NCBI GenBank assembly: GCA_905147135.1
Contig: LR990050.1
Span: 12,770,001-12,834,000 of the forward strand
Length of the DNA: 64,000 nucleotides
Source: Blastobasis lacticolella
Taxonomy: Eukaryota; Arthropoda; Insecta; Lepidoptera; Blastobasidae
Reading direction: 5' to 3'
Shown: piece by piece, positions 1-12,622 of the stretch
Numbering within the stretch: position 1 is the stretch's first letter
Layout of the letters: each line of letters starts with the position of its first letter
The notes under the pieces: model-generated
Told to the model about the DNA's origin: nothing
The model's input: only the letters and a program-made list of their open reading frames with translations
Database searches by the model: none
Program-made: the position numbers and the translations under genes

Positions 1-1168
1 TTTGAGAGCAGTGCCCAGCAAACATTTTTGGTTGAAATTATTTTAAAATTACCTTTTATAGGTCGCAATTTTTACAGTGACCTAAATGGGGCACCCCGAA
101 TCGACGTCGAATAGATGTCGAATCCACCAAAATGGGCAAAAAAGCACGTGCCTGCGACGTATTTTTCGACGTAAATCTGGTAATTACAACCAATAAATAG
201 GTCGTCCCTTAGGTTACTCTTCCGACGTCGAGTTTATCGTCGGTTCGACCTATTGTGTAGTTCCAACGATCAATTTGGTAATATTAACCACTATCCAACG
301 TAATTACGACGAAATTTTTCCTATTAATTTACCTATTAAGGTAAAATTACATATTATCACTATCATTCGTGAGCGAGTGTGAAGGAAATATATATTTTTC
401 TTTTTTGCTTACAGACAAATGTCTGACTTAATAAAAACTTTCTCTCTCTAACAAATATGGCGGCCATGAATAAGCATTGAAGGAGGCTATGGAATAAGTC
501 ATTATTAAAATTATTAGTTGGAAAACTTTTTGATTGCGCATATAATCCGTCAAAATCGTGTGCGCTGAAATTTTTTTCGTAAAATATAATAGTTTTACGT
601 TAAAAAATGCAGATGGGCTTCCAAAGTAATTAAATAATTTAATGGAAATAAAAAAATAGAAAATGCGTGTATTTGTTTCGATTTAAGTATTTTGACTCAA
701 GTTTAATTTAGTTTAATATTTCATTGTAAATATTGGTAAATAGAGGTATAACTTTAATGTATTACATGATAAGTTGCATTATACAATTACGGAGTTATAC
801 ACGGCTTCCTGATTGTTAAAAAAAAATGGCGGCTCGACTATAAAGTTAGATATTACCTACAAATCGACCTTCAGGTGATTGGTAAATATTATAGGTTAAT
901 TTGACATAATGTTTGCGACTTCTTGGTCTAAATGAGTATTTAGGTTACTTTAAAGTCAGAAACTATGGAGTCGCCTACGCGACCAATAGGTAATAATTAC
1001 CTAACAGCGCCAAATGTAGTGGCAGAGAAGTCATTGCGATCAGCACGCGTCGTTCAGTATGTTGTATGTATTTCAGTTGTGTTAGAGATGATGCAAACAT
1101 TGGTGCAGAAGAGTTATTTAACCAACTTGTAAGTTAAATGATAAATTAACTACAGTCCGATTCCTAGA
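1..1168. other. No gene recognised
   Basis: AT-rich sequence without a convincing exon. The first 250 bases contain several cgacgt words, and ggtaattac-like words recur through the stretch, which suggests a degenerate repeat. Nothing here resembles the missing 5' exons of the gustatory receptor fragment further right. Confidence 0.5.
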
Positions 1169-1420
1169 GCGTCGGTGGCCGAGCGGTTAGAGTATACGAC
1201 TCGTAAGCCAGAGGTCCCGGGTTTGAATCCCGCTCCGGTCATGTACCAATGACTATTTTCTGAGTTATGTACATTAGTTGAATACTAACCGATGCTCTTA
1301 CGGTGAGGGAAAACATCGTGATGAAACCATTCAGGCGACTGGATGTGTAACCATGATACAATCTGGTCAGGTTCCTCTGGTAGCAGAGTCATGGATGAAC
1401 TGCCAAATCCTGGATCATGG
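1169..1420 (+). repeat. tRNA-headed SINE, 5' part (split by the LTR-like element)
   Basis: The head looks like a Ser/Leu-type tRNA: an A-box-like tggccgagcgg near 1177 and a B-box-like ggtttgaatcc near 1222. The body matches other copies in this window (around 14989, 20209, 33262, 40086, 44399 and 59606). The copy stops at ...ggatcatgg (1420) and resumes at 11299 with atggtcaaggcgg, exactly the continuation seen in the copy near 20396. This fixes both borders of the inserted element. Confidence 0.85.
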
Positions 1421-4400
1421 TGTGATGGGACGCTAATAATTCAAATTCATAAAACATAACCCTCCTTTTGTCGCAGTCGGGTAAAAACCATTGGCGTCAT
1501 TCGAACGTTTAAATTTGCTAAACACCAACATGTGGCACTCACTTGAAATTCCGAAAACCAAAACCAATTTGTCACACGATATTATTAGATTATATTAGAT
1601 ATTATTATAACTAACAAGTTTGAGTGAGCAATAAATTCCCAAAAAGGTCGAGCTTAATTACAAGGGTCACACTTGTAAGTGTGAGAAAAAATAAAAGTTC
1701 GCATTCCAAAATGTTCAATAAATTCACGCGGAGATATCGATATAAAAACAATACCGAGAAAGCGAACAAGCTAGCCTAAGAATAAAAAACCTGTCATAAA
1801 AATAAAGGTTTCAGATACTTTATTTAAATAAATCTGTGTCCTAAGTCTTACGACTTAGGGATGCTTTTCAAATATGATGTTACGCGGCAAACCCTTGACC
1901 AATTTCAGGTACGAGTCCAGACAGTTGACGCTACAAAAATTGTAGCCAACTTAAATGCGCGATAAGCTATTGGCTGATCTGAAGCGACGCAATCGCGGGA
2001 AGCGACGGGATTGGCAGATTGCACTCCCCGCCACGAGGGATGATGCGCAGGCGTCGATTGCCATCCATAACAACCAAAACACCAAACAACACAAGCAAAG
2101 AAGAACCTTATGTTAATTAGCGTAGATAGTAAGATTGTAATTAGTAATTAACCTCTATTATAATTAAGTCAACTAGACGAATCGAAGGGTAGAGGGATGG
2201 GACTTCTTATTTCGGAGCAGAGCGAGGCGGCTGGACAAGCAGGAGAGCATTTATTGAGATCAGACCTTAAAGTCTAATAATGTAAAATTATATTAAACTT
2301 TGATTTACTAATAAATTAGAGTCAGTGTATATTAGCAGCGGCAGCAAAAGTTAAGTTGATACCTCTTATATTTATGTATATGGTTTAGGTATTAATTGAA
2401 TCGATCTGATTAATATCATCTGTAAATTTCATCAACTTCCATTTGTATTCTCACTAGTAGAGATTTTATTAACATAGTTTAACTTAATCAAGATGGAAAG
2501 TAAAAGTTACCGAATCGATTGACATTTACATTCAATTTTAACTGTAATTATTAACTATGAATTATCTCTGCGTGAGATAATTAGAGCACGGTTATATTTG
2601 AACAGAATATACCGAAGCCTATGTCTATCATCATCAAATCAAGTAATTAATGTGTCTGATATATACGAGATCATTATGTGCTATTGTTTGACGTTAACTC
2701 GTCCCTGCGTGAAATATTCGTAATGTGGTATTATTTGAATAAAATTATACCAAACCTACCTATGTCTAATCTGCAACGCTTGGGAGTTTGTAATGTACTT
2801 ACATTGAAATCATCATCAATAACGATTATTCCAAGATATATATTGTTCGAATGTATTCTACATAAATATATGATTAACTATTATTTTATATACAACTGAA
2901 CTAGGTTACAGACCTCGATATATTGGCGAAAAGACTAGACTAAAGGACTAGTCAATATCATTAACGAATATATTTTGGTAATAAATACATGTAATAGACT
3001 AAACCAACGGTTTATTCATAATGTTATTAGACCAAAAGGCGTATGGGCTGTCCCAGCTTATACGACTAGTCTAATCAACGAATATACCTATAATCTATAT
3101 TATTATAAGACCAAAAGGCGTATGGGCTATCCCAGCTTATACGACTAGTCTAATTAACGAATATACCTATAATTTATATTATTATTAGGCCAAAAGGCGT
3201 GTGAGTTGATCAATCCCCACATGACTAGCCTAATACTGACTACCTGTTGGTAACGCGCAGCGTTAATGAGTCGAATACTTCACTGATAGGTTAGCATTTA
3301 TATTGACTAATTGTTTCACATTAATAGACTTAATTAAGCTTATGTTTGATTATATATTTTAACTTTGCAAACCAAGTATGACGCTTTGACTTTTAATTAT
3401 GTAAATGTAGTGATTTGGTTTGAACGAATAATTGTTTAATTCAGATATTAATTAACTAATTAATTATAGTTAGTCTTAATTGGGCGGAATGGTTTTTTCG
3501 TACTAAGGACATTTTTTTCCATTCCAATAGGTATTTGGCCCTAGGAAACGTGTCCTTAGCATCACGGATTTCATAATTATTTTCTAATCTAGAAATCCCT
3601 GGTGAAAATCACAAAATAGTTTCAATCGTAGAGTCACAATTAAGTAAATAAACGTATATCTATACCTTAAACTCTACCTGTGACTTTAATTCATATTCCC
3701 GCATACCTTGACTAATTTTCAGTAAATTACATTCCAAGTTGACTGTAATCATCCAGACCTAATGAATTAGATGCCCAAGTAACTACTTTCCGAAATAATT
3801 GTACTTAAATGCCTTAAATAAACTCATTTGCTTTAGAGGAATTCAGTAAGAAATATCCACGTAAATTCTTGCAATTCAACGCATGGCATTCGAGTTTTGA
3901 TAATTAGATTAAACCAATAATTTTTGTTGGTTCACCCTAGTTGGTGCTATATTCAGTAAGATTGAGACACCACAGTTGTTGCGATCCTTCATCTCGTAAA
4001 AAGTAGGGAAAAAGCTGTCCAAAGGATCCTAAACTGATAAAAAGCATATACAGGGGCCCCATATTCGGATGAAGAGTGGAGATGATTTGAATATATGTAT
4101 ATGATAACCTTACGGGGTTATAAAGAATGACAGCGGTATATCAAGTATATACCTAGTTATCTTGCCAGGCCAAGGCAAGCTTAGGGAACCTTGGGGATCA
4201 AGAAAGCATCGACACCCTCCATCGTGGCAACCCTTTGGAGCACGTGAAAGGAGGCAGGAACACATTAAAAGGTCCTAGTCTGGACAAAGGTTCAGCTAGG
4301 GGACTGGCTCCTTTGTGACCCACTTCAGGGGGCTCAACTTGCTGCCTTATATTAAATTATATTTTTATTATATCACTCGAATCATTGCCATTGACGTAGC

Positions 4401-4766
4401 GGAGTTTTATTGCAAGTTTCTGTCATCTCATCTTACATAAACACTAGACAGCAATGAACATCACATTTTAAGGCATTTATAAACCAATCATCAAACCCGA
4501 ATCTCATAAAGTTAAATAGACTGTCGTCGACAGTCTTTGTTCACCCATTTTATATTGGACTCACATACGACGGTGAGACCGCTTCATGTTATGCGCGAGG
4601 CGCATGACCACGTTAGGTTTCATGACATGTAATGAGTGACCAGATCGACCTAAGATCGTTTCATCCATTGAACGTGAATAGCTTGACCATACATTTAGCA
4701 TCGGGACCACCTCATCGGGTGACCGTTGCTCCAGATAGCTTCACTCATAGGCGACGGACCATCTCA
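1421..4766. repeat. Left long terminal direct repeat
   Basis: Bases 1421-4726 match 7955-11260 almost exactly; I noticed one substitution (C at 4345, T at 10879) while reading. The last about 40 bases (4727-4766) are only loosely similar to the right copy and end acggaccatctca instead of acggaccatcaca. Short frames inside (for example 2678-2899) occur identically in both copies and have no recognisable domain, so I do not call them genes. Confidence 0.8.
3026..3234. repeat. Three tandem hairpin units in the left terminal repeat
   Basis: Units of about 79 bp at 3026-3075, 3108-3152 and 3184-3234 share the core ccaaaaggcgt. Unit 1 is closed by attagac/gtctaat and unit 3 by attaggc/gcctaat, so both sides of the stem changed together. 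The inner stem cgtat/atacg of unit 1 becomes cgtgtg/cacatg in unit 3 and can still pair. Paired changes suggest that an RNA or cruciform structure is kept. Confidence 0.7.
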
Positions 4767-7127
4767 TCTGCTGCCGATTGCCCAGGATCTAGGTTTTGTG
4801 TCTCAATTCAGCAGACACATCTAGATAAAAGAACTTTTAGAAATAACACAACGTAGACTTTATTACTAAATTAATTTCTTAGTGATATATGACGATCACA
4901 ATTCTTATAAGTATTTATAAATAAATACGCATTTCATTGTAATCCTCAGTTGAGAAATGATTAATTGAGGACAATTCTTAAAGTACCAGTACTAGCATAA
5001 AACCAGTACTCATTTCACTAATATGTTTGGTTTAAACGGCTGGGAGAGGAGTTAAGTTAATCTCTTTACTTATAAATAACTGAAAGCGCTATACTTGGTT
5101 TGTGAAAATTATTAATTGCCATTTTACATTTGTGCTTTTATTGTGTGATTCCACAGGGCGAAACTTGTTCGTTTTCAAAATATTTAAATAACAGTAAATT
5201 ACGCGTTGAATAACAATATTTCAAAACAAATAAAACTTAGATTAGCTACAGAATCGTGTATGTTTTTTCATAAAGTACAAAAATAATAGTAATATTGCTA
5301 TAGAGTGATTACGCCACTTAACGCGCAGCTTAGTAGGGAATAGAGTTGATAAGATACATGTGTTTAGGATACTTAGATGGAAAATAGTGTTACTTTGCAG
5401 TTGTCATAAATTTGTGTTTTACTAAAATGTATTTCGCGATAGGTAACAAACATGTTTTAATTGAGCTTCATCTAAGAATGTTAGAATTGGTTGAATGTAT
5501 TTTAATATATGATCTCGATCAAAAAGCGAACTAATATATAGTTCTGCTAGATCGTTAATACGTTATGGTTATACTTCAAAGGAATTTATATCAAATTATT
5601 GTCGATCAAATAGACAACGCAAAACCATTGTCGCACTAGGTATGAACAGAGTACTATGTTAGCAAAATACCTATGTTGCATCGCATACAATCCATCACTA
5701 GAGTTTAACCTCCATCACATTAGTGGAGAGTTTTGCGATAATCTCCACGCTTGTCAGGCGTATTGGAGATCGCAGTGTTTGTAACACTATACTAATGTTA
5801 TCATATAGAATCCCTAATTTTCATGCGTTGTTTGAATATCTAGATGTCCACTTAAAATATTTGATGCACATGGCTAATTTAGAAAACATTTAAAAGTAAA
5901 GTACAAACGGCTAGTAAGACCGAACGGAAATGCCCATGTAACATAAAAAAAAGGATACAGATGTTGCGACGGGACTTTAGCATTGTTTCTGTTTCTGTGA
6001 ATGAAGAACCCCACAATTAAGGAATTCGTAAACTATTGTTGCAAAAGTAGGAACGCTAGTAAAAACGTAAACCAGCGAAAAAAAACTATTGCGCCCAGAT
6101 GTTTAGAAAGTGTGCCTCGAACCTTAACCCGATCGGTGCAGTAAACGAGGCAACATGACATAAAAAGGCCGAGTTGTTGTGGAGTTATTCGAAATCCTAT
6201 AACGCTTTGGAATGTTATCGATTTAGTAAATACCACGATAACACTGAGTACCTATAACCAAAATGGAAGGTGCTTTCAATTTTGAATTAATTGTGTTTTA
6301 AAAACCAATTACTGTCAGGAATTAGTCTAGGTCTAGGTAGTCTTAGGTTAAGTAGAGTGTAAACATGCAGGTAGCAGGAGCTTAGGTAGGACCATTAGAT
6401 TTATGGCTTAGGAATAATTTTGTCAGTATTATTACGATTTAGATAGATGAAAACTAAGGATACATCAAAGGATATGTATTGTTTATTCCCAATGGAATAA
6501 ATCGATTAAAATGGACTCGAAAAACGATGTCTAATATGTAACTAAGTATCACAGTTACTTGCAAGTAGTAAAATGAATAAATTGATACTAGTATCAAATA
6601 GAACAATTACTAGCTTACTAAGATCGAAAATAATGAAATACATCAGTATAGCTAAGTTGACTGTTGGGTGTGCAGAATGTATTGCAGAAACATCCAATAT
6701 AACAAAAGTACCCATTATCATCAGGTATTTCCCAAAAGTAAACCGCTATTGAAACTGAGCATAATAAAGCGTCAATGACGCAATCAAATATTTTGTACAC
6801 ATTACAAAATAACAATGTATGGATTGGTGAGAAAATGCGATATGACATGGCGAGTAATAATATTGGGAATACTTCATTTTATGGGGAACAAACATTTTAC
6901 TAAACCCACAATTACGTAATAAACGTAATTCATTCATCAAATTATGATGTGCACAGTGTGATCGGAATGACCATGTGACCTATATCTCAATTCCTCAATT
7001 CAAAGAAGTGAGTTTCTACGTAGCTTACCCAAATGAAAAAGTGTAATGCTGCGGTATTTAGGAGACATAATATTGCTTTAGGTAGATTTGACTAGAAATT
7101 TATGCAACTAGGTAATTTCGACAAGTT

Positions 7128-7530
7128 TATTGTTTAGGTTAGGTAGGGCATCATAGGTTAGGCAGCTAGGTAGTTTCCAATACTAGGTAGACAACTGTAC
7201 ATGTTAGGCAGGTAAATTTGTATAGATTTAGGTGTATTTCTTTAGAGAGGTATCGATGACTGTTAGTTGATTAGTTTAAGTAGGTCGAATGTCTTAGGTT
7301 AACAATATTTGTTAAGTACAGTCGGAAAAGTTAGATAAAAATAGACTGTGTTAGGTATATCCACATAGGGTAGATTAGGTTAGGTCGAATGGTTTAGGTT
7401 AATCAAACGTGCTAGGTAGGGTCGAATACGGTAGTATAAGCAGACTAGGTTAGGTAGATCAGTTTTAGGTAGCCTAGGATAGGTTTGCGATTTACTTAGG
7501 TGAACTTAGGGTATGTAGGTAGGCTTAAAA
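7128..7530 (+). repeat. Degenerate TTAGG-rich stretch
   Basis: About a dozen ttaggt or taggta words occur within 400 bases, among them ttaggttaggta near 7136 and again near 7378 and 7449. They are irregularly spaced, not a clean tandem array. TTAGG is the telomere unit of most Lepidoptera, but this degenerate pattern does not by itself show a telomeric origin. Confidence 0.45.
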
Positions 7531-7943
7531 GAATTAAGATAAATTGAAAGCGGTAAATCAAAATTTTTATTACTTCGTACAAATTAAAATCTGAGCTTGA
7601 AAAAAAATAATGGTTAAATAAGATAATAAAACCATTCCGTTTGCTACGATGTAGAAGTTTAGTGATCTAGATCTAATAGTAGTAGTAGCATGGGAGAGGT
7701 TTTTTTTTACAATGAGATACATGTGAATATAATGTACTGAACATTGTATTAAAATTTTGATATTAAATTGAATAATAGACAAGAACAAAATCTTAAAGTT
7801 AAACATATCTTGAAAACAAAACATACGTTTTGTTTGCAGAATGAAATCATTGATTAATAATTGGTTATGAATTCAATTATCCCATCTTATAAGTTGAGTA
7901 TTGTGTACAAAGTCAGGAGAACTATCGATTCCTAACTTTCTAC

Positions 7944-7952
7944 AGGGAGAGG
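7944..7952 (+). promoter_or_regulatory. Polypurine tract
   Basis: The run agggagagg ends two bases before the right terminal repeat (TGTGATGG at 7955). A purine tract here is the usual primer for plus-strand DNA synthesis in LTR retrotransposons, and it supports a + strand orientation of the element. Confidence 0.6.
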
Positions 7953-7954
7953 TA

Positions 7955-10900
7955 TGTGATGGGACGCTAATAATTCAAATTCATAAAACATAACCCTCCT
8001 TTTGTCGCAGTCGGGTAAAAACCATTGGCGTCATTCGAACGTTTAAATTTGCTAAACACCAACATGTGGCACTCACTTGAAATTCCGAAAACCAAAACCA
8101 ATTTGTCACACGATATTATTAGATTATATTAGATATTATTATAACTAACAAGTTTGAGTGAGCAATAAATTCCCAAAAAGGTCGAGCTTAATTACAAGGG
8201 TCACACTTGTAAGTGTGAGAAAAAATAAAAGTTCGCATTCCAAAATGTTCAATAAATTCACGCGGAGATATCGATATAAAAACAATACCGAGAAAGCGAA
8301 CAAGCTAGCCTAAGAATAAAAAACCTGTCATAAAAATAAAGGTTTCAGATACTTTATTTAAATAAATCTGTGTCCTAAGTCTTACGACTTAGGGATGCTT
8401 TTCAAATATGATGTTACGCGGCAAACCCTTGACCAATTTCAGGTACGAGTCCAGACAGTTGACGCTACAAAAATTGTAGCCAACTTAAATGCGCGATAAG
8501 CTATTGGCTGATCTGAAGCGACGCAATCGCGGGAAGCGACGGGATTGGCAGATTGCACTCCCCGCCACGAGGGATGATGCGCAGGCGTCGATTGCCATCC
8601 ATAACAACCAAAACACCAAACAACACAAGCAAAGAAGAACCTTATGTTAATTAGCGTAGATAGTAAGATTGTAATTAGTAATTAACCTCTATTATAATTA
8701 AGTCAACTAGACGAATCGAAGGGTAGAGGGATGGGACTTCTTATTTCGGAGCAGAGCGAGGCGGCTGGACAAGCAGGAGAGCATTTATTGAGATCAGACC
8801 TTAAAGTCTAATAATGTAAAATTATATTAAACTTTGATTTACTAATAAATTAGAGTCAGTGTATATTAGCAGCGGCAGCAAAAGTTAAGTTGATACCTCT
8901 TATATTTATGTATATGGTTTAGGTATTAATTGAATCGATCTGATTAATATCATCTGTAAATTTCATCAACTTCCATTTGTATTCTCACTAGTAGAGATTT
9001 TATTAACATAGTTTAACTTAATCAAGATGGAAAGTAAAAGTTACCGAATCGATTGACATTTACATTCAATTTTAACTGTAATTATTAACTATGAATTATC
9101 TCTGCGTGAGATAATTAGAGCACGGTTATATTTGAACAGAATATACCGAAGCCTATGTCTATCATCATCAAATCAAGTAATTAATGTGTCTGATATATAC
9201 GAGATCATTATGTGCTATTGTTTGACGTTAACTCGTCCCTGCGTGAAATATTCGTAATGTGGTATTATTTGAATAAAATTATACCAAACCTACCTATGTC
9301 TAATCTGCAACGCTTGGGAGTTTGTAATGTACTTACATTGAAATCATCATCAATAACGATTATTCCAAGATATATATTGTTCGAATGTATTCTACATAAA
9401 TATATGATTAACTATTATTTTATATACAACTGAACTAGGTTACAGACCTCGATATATTGGCGAAAAGACTAGACTAAAGGACTAGTCAATATCATTAACG
9501 AATATATTTTGGTAATAAATACATGTAATAGACTAAACCAACGGTTTATTCATAATGTTATTAGACCAAAAGGCGTATGGGCTGTCCCAGCTTATACGAC
9601 TAGTCTAATCAACGAATATACCTATAATCTATATTATTATAAGACCAAAAGGCGTATGGGCTATCCCAGCTTATACGACTAGTCTAATTAACGAATATAC
9701 CTATAATTTATATTATTATTAGGCCAAAAGGCGTGTGAGTTGATCAATCCCCACATGACTAGCCTAATACTGACTACCTGTTGGTAACGCGCAGCGTTAA
9801 TGAGTCGAATACTTCACTGATAGGTTAGCATTTATATTGACTAATTGTTTCACATTAATAGACTTAATTAAGCTTATGTTTGATTATATATTTTAACTTT
9901 GCAAACCAAGTATGACGCTTTGACTTTTAATTATGTAAATGTAGTGATTTGGTTTGAACGAATAATTGTTTAATTCAGATATTAATTAACTAATTAATTA
10001 TAGTTAGTCTTAATTGGGCGGAATGGTTTTTTCGTACTAAGGACATTTTTTTCCATTCCAATAGGTATTTGGCCCTAGGAAACGTGTCCTTAGCATCACG
10101 GATTTCATAATTATTTTCTAATCTAGAAATCCCTGGTGAAAATCACAAAATAGTTTCAATCGTAGAGTCACAATTAAGTAAATAAACGTATATCTATACC
10201 TTAAACTCTACCTGTGACTTTAATTCATATTCCCGCATACCTTGACTAATTTTCAGTAAATTACATTCCAAGTTGACTGTAATCATCCAGACCTAATGAA
10301 TTAGATGCCCAAGTAACTACTTTCCGAAATAATTGTACTTAAATGCCTTAAATAAACTCATTTGCTTTAGAGGAATTCAGTAAGAAATATCCACGTAAAT
10401 TCTTGCAATTCAACGCATGGCATTCGAGTTTTGATAATTAGATTAAACCAATAATTTTTGTTGGTTCACCCTAGTTGGTGCTATATTCAGTAAGATTGAG
10501 ACACCACAGTTGTTGCGATCCTTCATCTCGTAAAAAGTAGGGAAAAAGCTGTCCAAAGGATCCTAAACTGATAAAAAGCATATACAGGGGCCCCATATTC
10601 GGATGAAGAGTGGAGATGATTTGAATATATGTATATGATAACCTTACGGGGTTATAAAGAATGACAGCGGTATATCAAGTATATACCTAGTTATCTTGCC
10701 AGGCCAAGGCAAGCTTAGGGAACCTTGGGGATCAAGAAAGCATCGACACCCTCCATCGTGGCAACCCTTTGGAGCACGTGAAAGGAGGCAGGAACACATT
10801 AAAAGGTCCTAGTCTGGACAAAGGTTCAGCTAGGGGACTGGCTCCTTTGTGACCCACTTCAGGGGGCTCAACTTGCTGTCTTATATTAAATTATATTTTT

Positions 10901-11298
10901 ATTATATCACTCGAATCATTGCCATTGACGTAGCGGAGTTTTATTGCAAGTTTCTGTCATCTCATCTTACATAAACACTAGACAGCAATGAACATCACAT
11001 TTTAAGGCATTTATAAACCAATCATCAAACCCGAATCTCATAAAGTTAAATAGACTGTCGTCGACAGTCTTTGTTCACCCATTTTATATTGGACTCACAT
11101 ACGACGGTGAGACCGCTTCATGTTATGCGCGAGGCGCATGACCACGTTAGGTTTCATGACATGTAATGAGTGACCAGATCGACCTAAGATCGTTTCATCC
11201 ATTGAACGTGAATAGCTTGACCATACATTTAGCATCGGGACCACCTCATCGGGTGACCGTCACTTCAGGAGAGCTTCATTTAGGCACGGACCATCACA
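7955..11298. repeat. Right long terminal direct repeat
   Basis: Second copy of the 3.3-kb repeat, ending ggaccatcaca before the ATGG target duplication. The three hairpin units recur at 9560-9609, 9642-9686 and 9718-9768. Identity with the left copy holds to 11260; the final 38 bases diverge. Confidence 0.8.
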
Positions 11299-11380
11299 AT
11301 GGTCAAGGCGGACCTCGGACCCTCGTGCGTGAGAGCACAACCGGGACATTAACGCCAAGATGATTATTATTAATTTATTA
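11299..11380 (+). repeat. SINE, 3' part (continuation of 1169-1420)
   Basis: Starts with the duplicated target atgg and continues with the SINE tail: the ...gagagcacaaccgggacatt body, then aagatgattatt and an AT-rich end. Other copies in the window have the same tail uninterrupted. Confidence 0.85.
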
Positions 11381-12622
11381 TACTTACTTACAACATTACA
11401 TTTTATCAACAACCAGAGGTAAAATAACTGTAAACGGACTGTACCTATGCCAGTTTACGTGACTACCCATTTTACCATGTTTATACTATATTCTGTGTAC
11501 TGTACCTATTCATTTAATAGACTTAACAAATCGTTTAGCGATGCTGAGGTCGGTTTATGCTTAACAGTTCATTTTCTCCAGCCTTCGGACAGTTCATTGG
11601 ATCTAAGCCTTCAGTTTTAGACTCCTCATTATCTGATTCTTCATTTTCTTCAGATTCGTAAATTTCTCATTTCCAGACTCTTCACTTGTTGACATGTCGG
11701 AGGCTTAAGTATGATCATCGGTTGTTAAAAACTGACAGGAAACTGATATTGTGCGGGTTTGATTACTTCTGAAGATTTCTTAAACACTTCTCTATTTTAA
11801 GCTTCATCTTCATCAGAAAATTTTCTTATTATGTTTGCTGTGCTATGCTAGACCCAATCGAACGCCTTGGCTACTGGCTTACTGTCAGCCTTGATAAAGA
11901 TGCCAGTAAGAGCCTTTCCCTTTCTCTCGATAGTCTCTGTCCACCGGTGTGTTAGGCACAAGAAGGTCACCAGCTAAGCGACCACGATGAAAGCCTTAAA
12001 GTAAATATCCAAATCCTCAAAGATGCTCGAAGTATCATCGAAGTAGTAACTATGCGTCCACTGGACCTCCGGATCAGAGACAGAAGCACACATCTTGTAA
12101 TTTTTGGATCAAGCGAACCTGATTCATGCCACCGAGGTTGACTACACAGAATGACAGCAGTTACAGTATCAGACAGCAAGGTCATTCAAAAAAATACGAG
12201 TACGATACGAAGTATAATCGCAACCCATCCTAATCTGCTGAACTGAACTAGACAGTGATCAGATGCCCCAAAGGGTGGATCGACGGACACTTGATAACCA
12301 AGAAGGGGAATCATGGCTCACAACATGCAGTAACTAGGTGGTTCTAAAATAGGCAATGAGAAAGCTGGTTTGTCTCGAGGTGGCGATATATGTCATTCAA
12401 GTTGGAAGACCTTGATGTTGTAATTTCCACTTTAAGTGTGAAGAATCTCTACCTTTGTTTTTCATTGCCATTTATCAGGTATATTAAAGTTAAGGATCAA
12501 CACAGGCATCTACCAAGGCAAAGTCATTCTGCAAGTATACCCAAACAGTAAAAGTTAAGTGTGGAGGGATTGGCTATGTGAAAAGCTGGGGTTGCGAACG
12601 GACAAGCTCTCGACCCTGGGCA
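11381..12622. other. No gene recognised
   Basis: No exon of the neighbouring receptor family and no transposase or reverse transcriptase motif that I can defend. The minus-strand frame 11967-12185 is short and unrecognised. Confidence 0.45.

Larger units (their letters stand above)
4767..7954. other. Interior of the LTR-like element, non-coding
   Basis: No recognisable transposon protein on either strand. It contains a short minus-oriented copy of a dispersed repeat near 5705-5795 and, from about 7128, a stretch crowded with ttaggt-like words. Frames of 60-84 codons on the minus strand (6033-7824) show no domain and look random. Confidence 0.6.
1421..11298. mobile_element. Non-coding LTR-retrotransposon-like element (LARD-like)
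   Basis: A 9878-bp insertion with direct repeats at 1421-4766 and 7955-11298, offset by 6534 bp. It begins TGTGATGG and ends CCATCACA, an 8-bp inverted terminus of TG...CA type, and is flanked by a 4-bp duplication ATGG (1417-1420 and 11299-11302). A purine tract precedes the right repeat. The 3.2-kb interior has no gag, protease, reverse transcriptase or integrase reading frame. This layout fits a large retrotransposon derivative mobilised in trans. No clear tRNA primer-binding site follows the left repeat, which is the weak point of the call. The almost identical repeats indicate recent insertion or later gene conversion. Confidence 0.75.

Noticed and set aside
1169..1242. Possible tRNA gene (also 14989-15062 and 17752-17827)
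   Set aside because: A- and B-box-like segments are present, but complete cloverleaf stems are not. Each is fused to the same SINE body, so these are tRNA-derived heads.
2678..2899. 73-codon frame in the left terminal repeat, repeated at 9212-9433
   Set aside because: Identity of the two copies only reflects the duplicated repeat. No domain, AT-rich random-looking composition.
4632..4856. Frame starting MSDQIDLRSF, partly repeated at 11166-11363
   Set aside because: The shared start is inside the terminal repeat and the two frames diverge exactly where the repeats diverge. No recognised protein.
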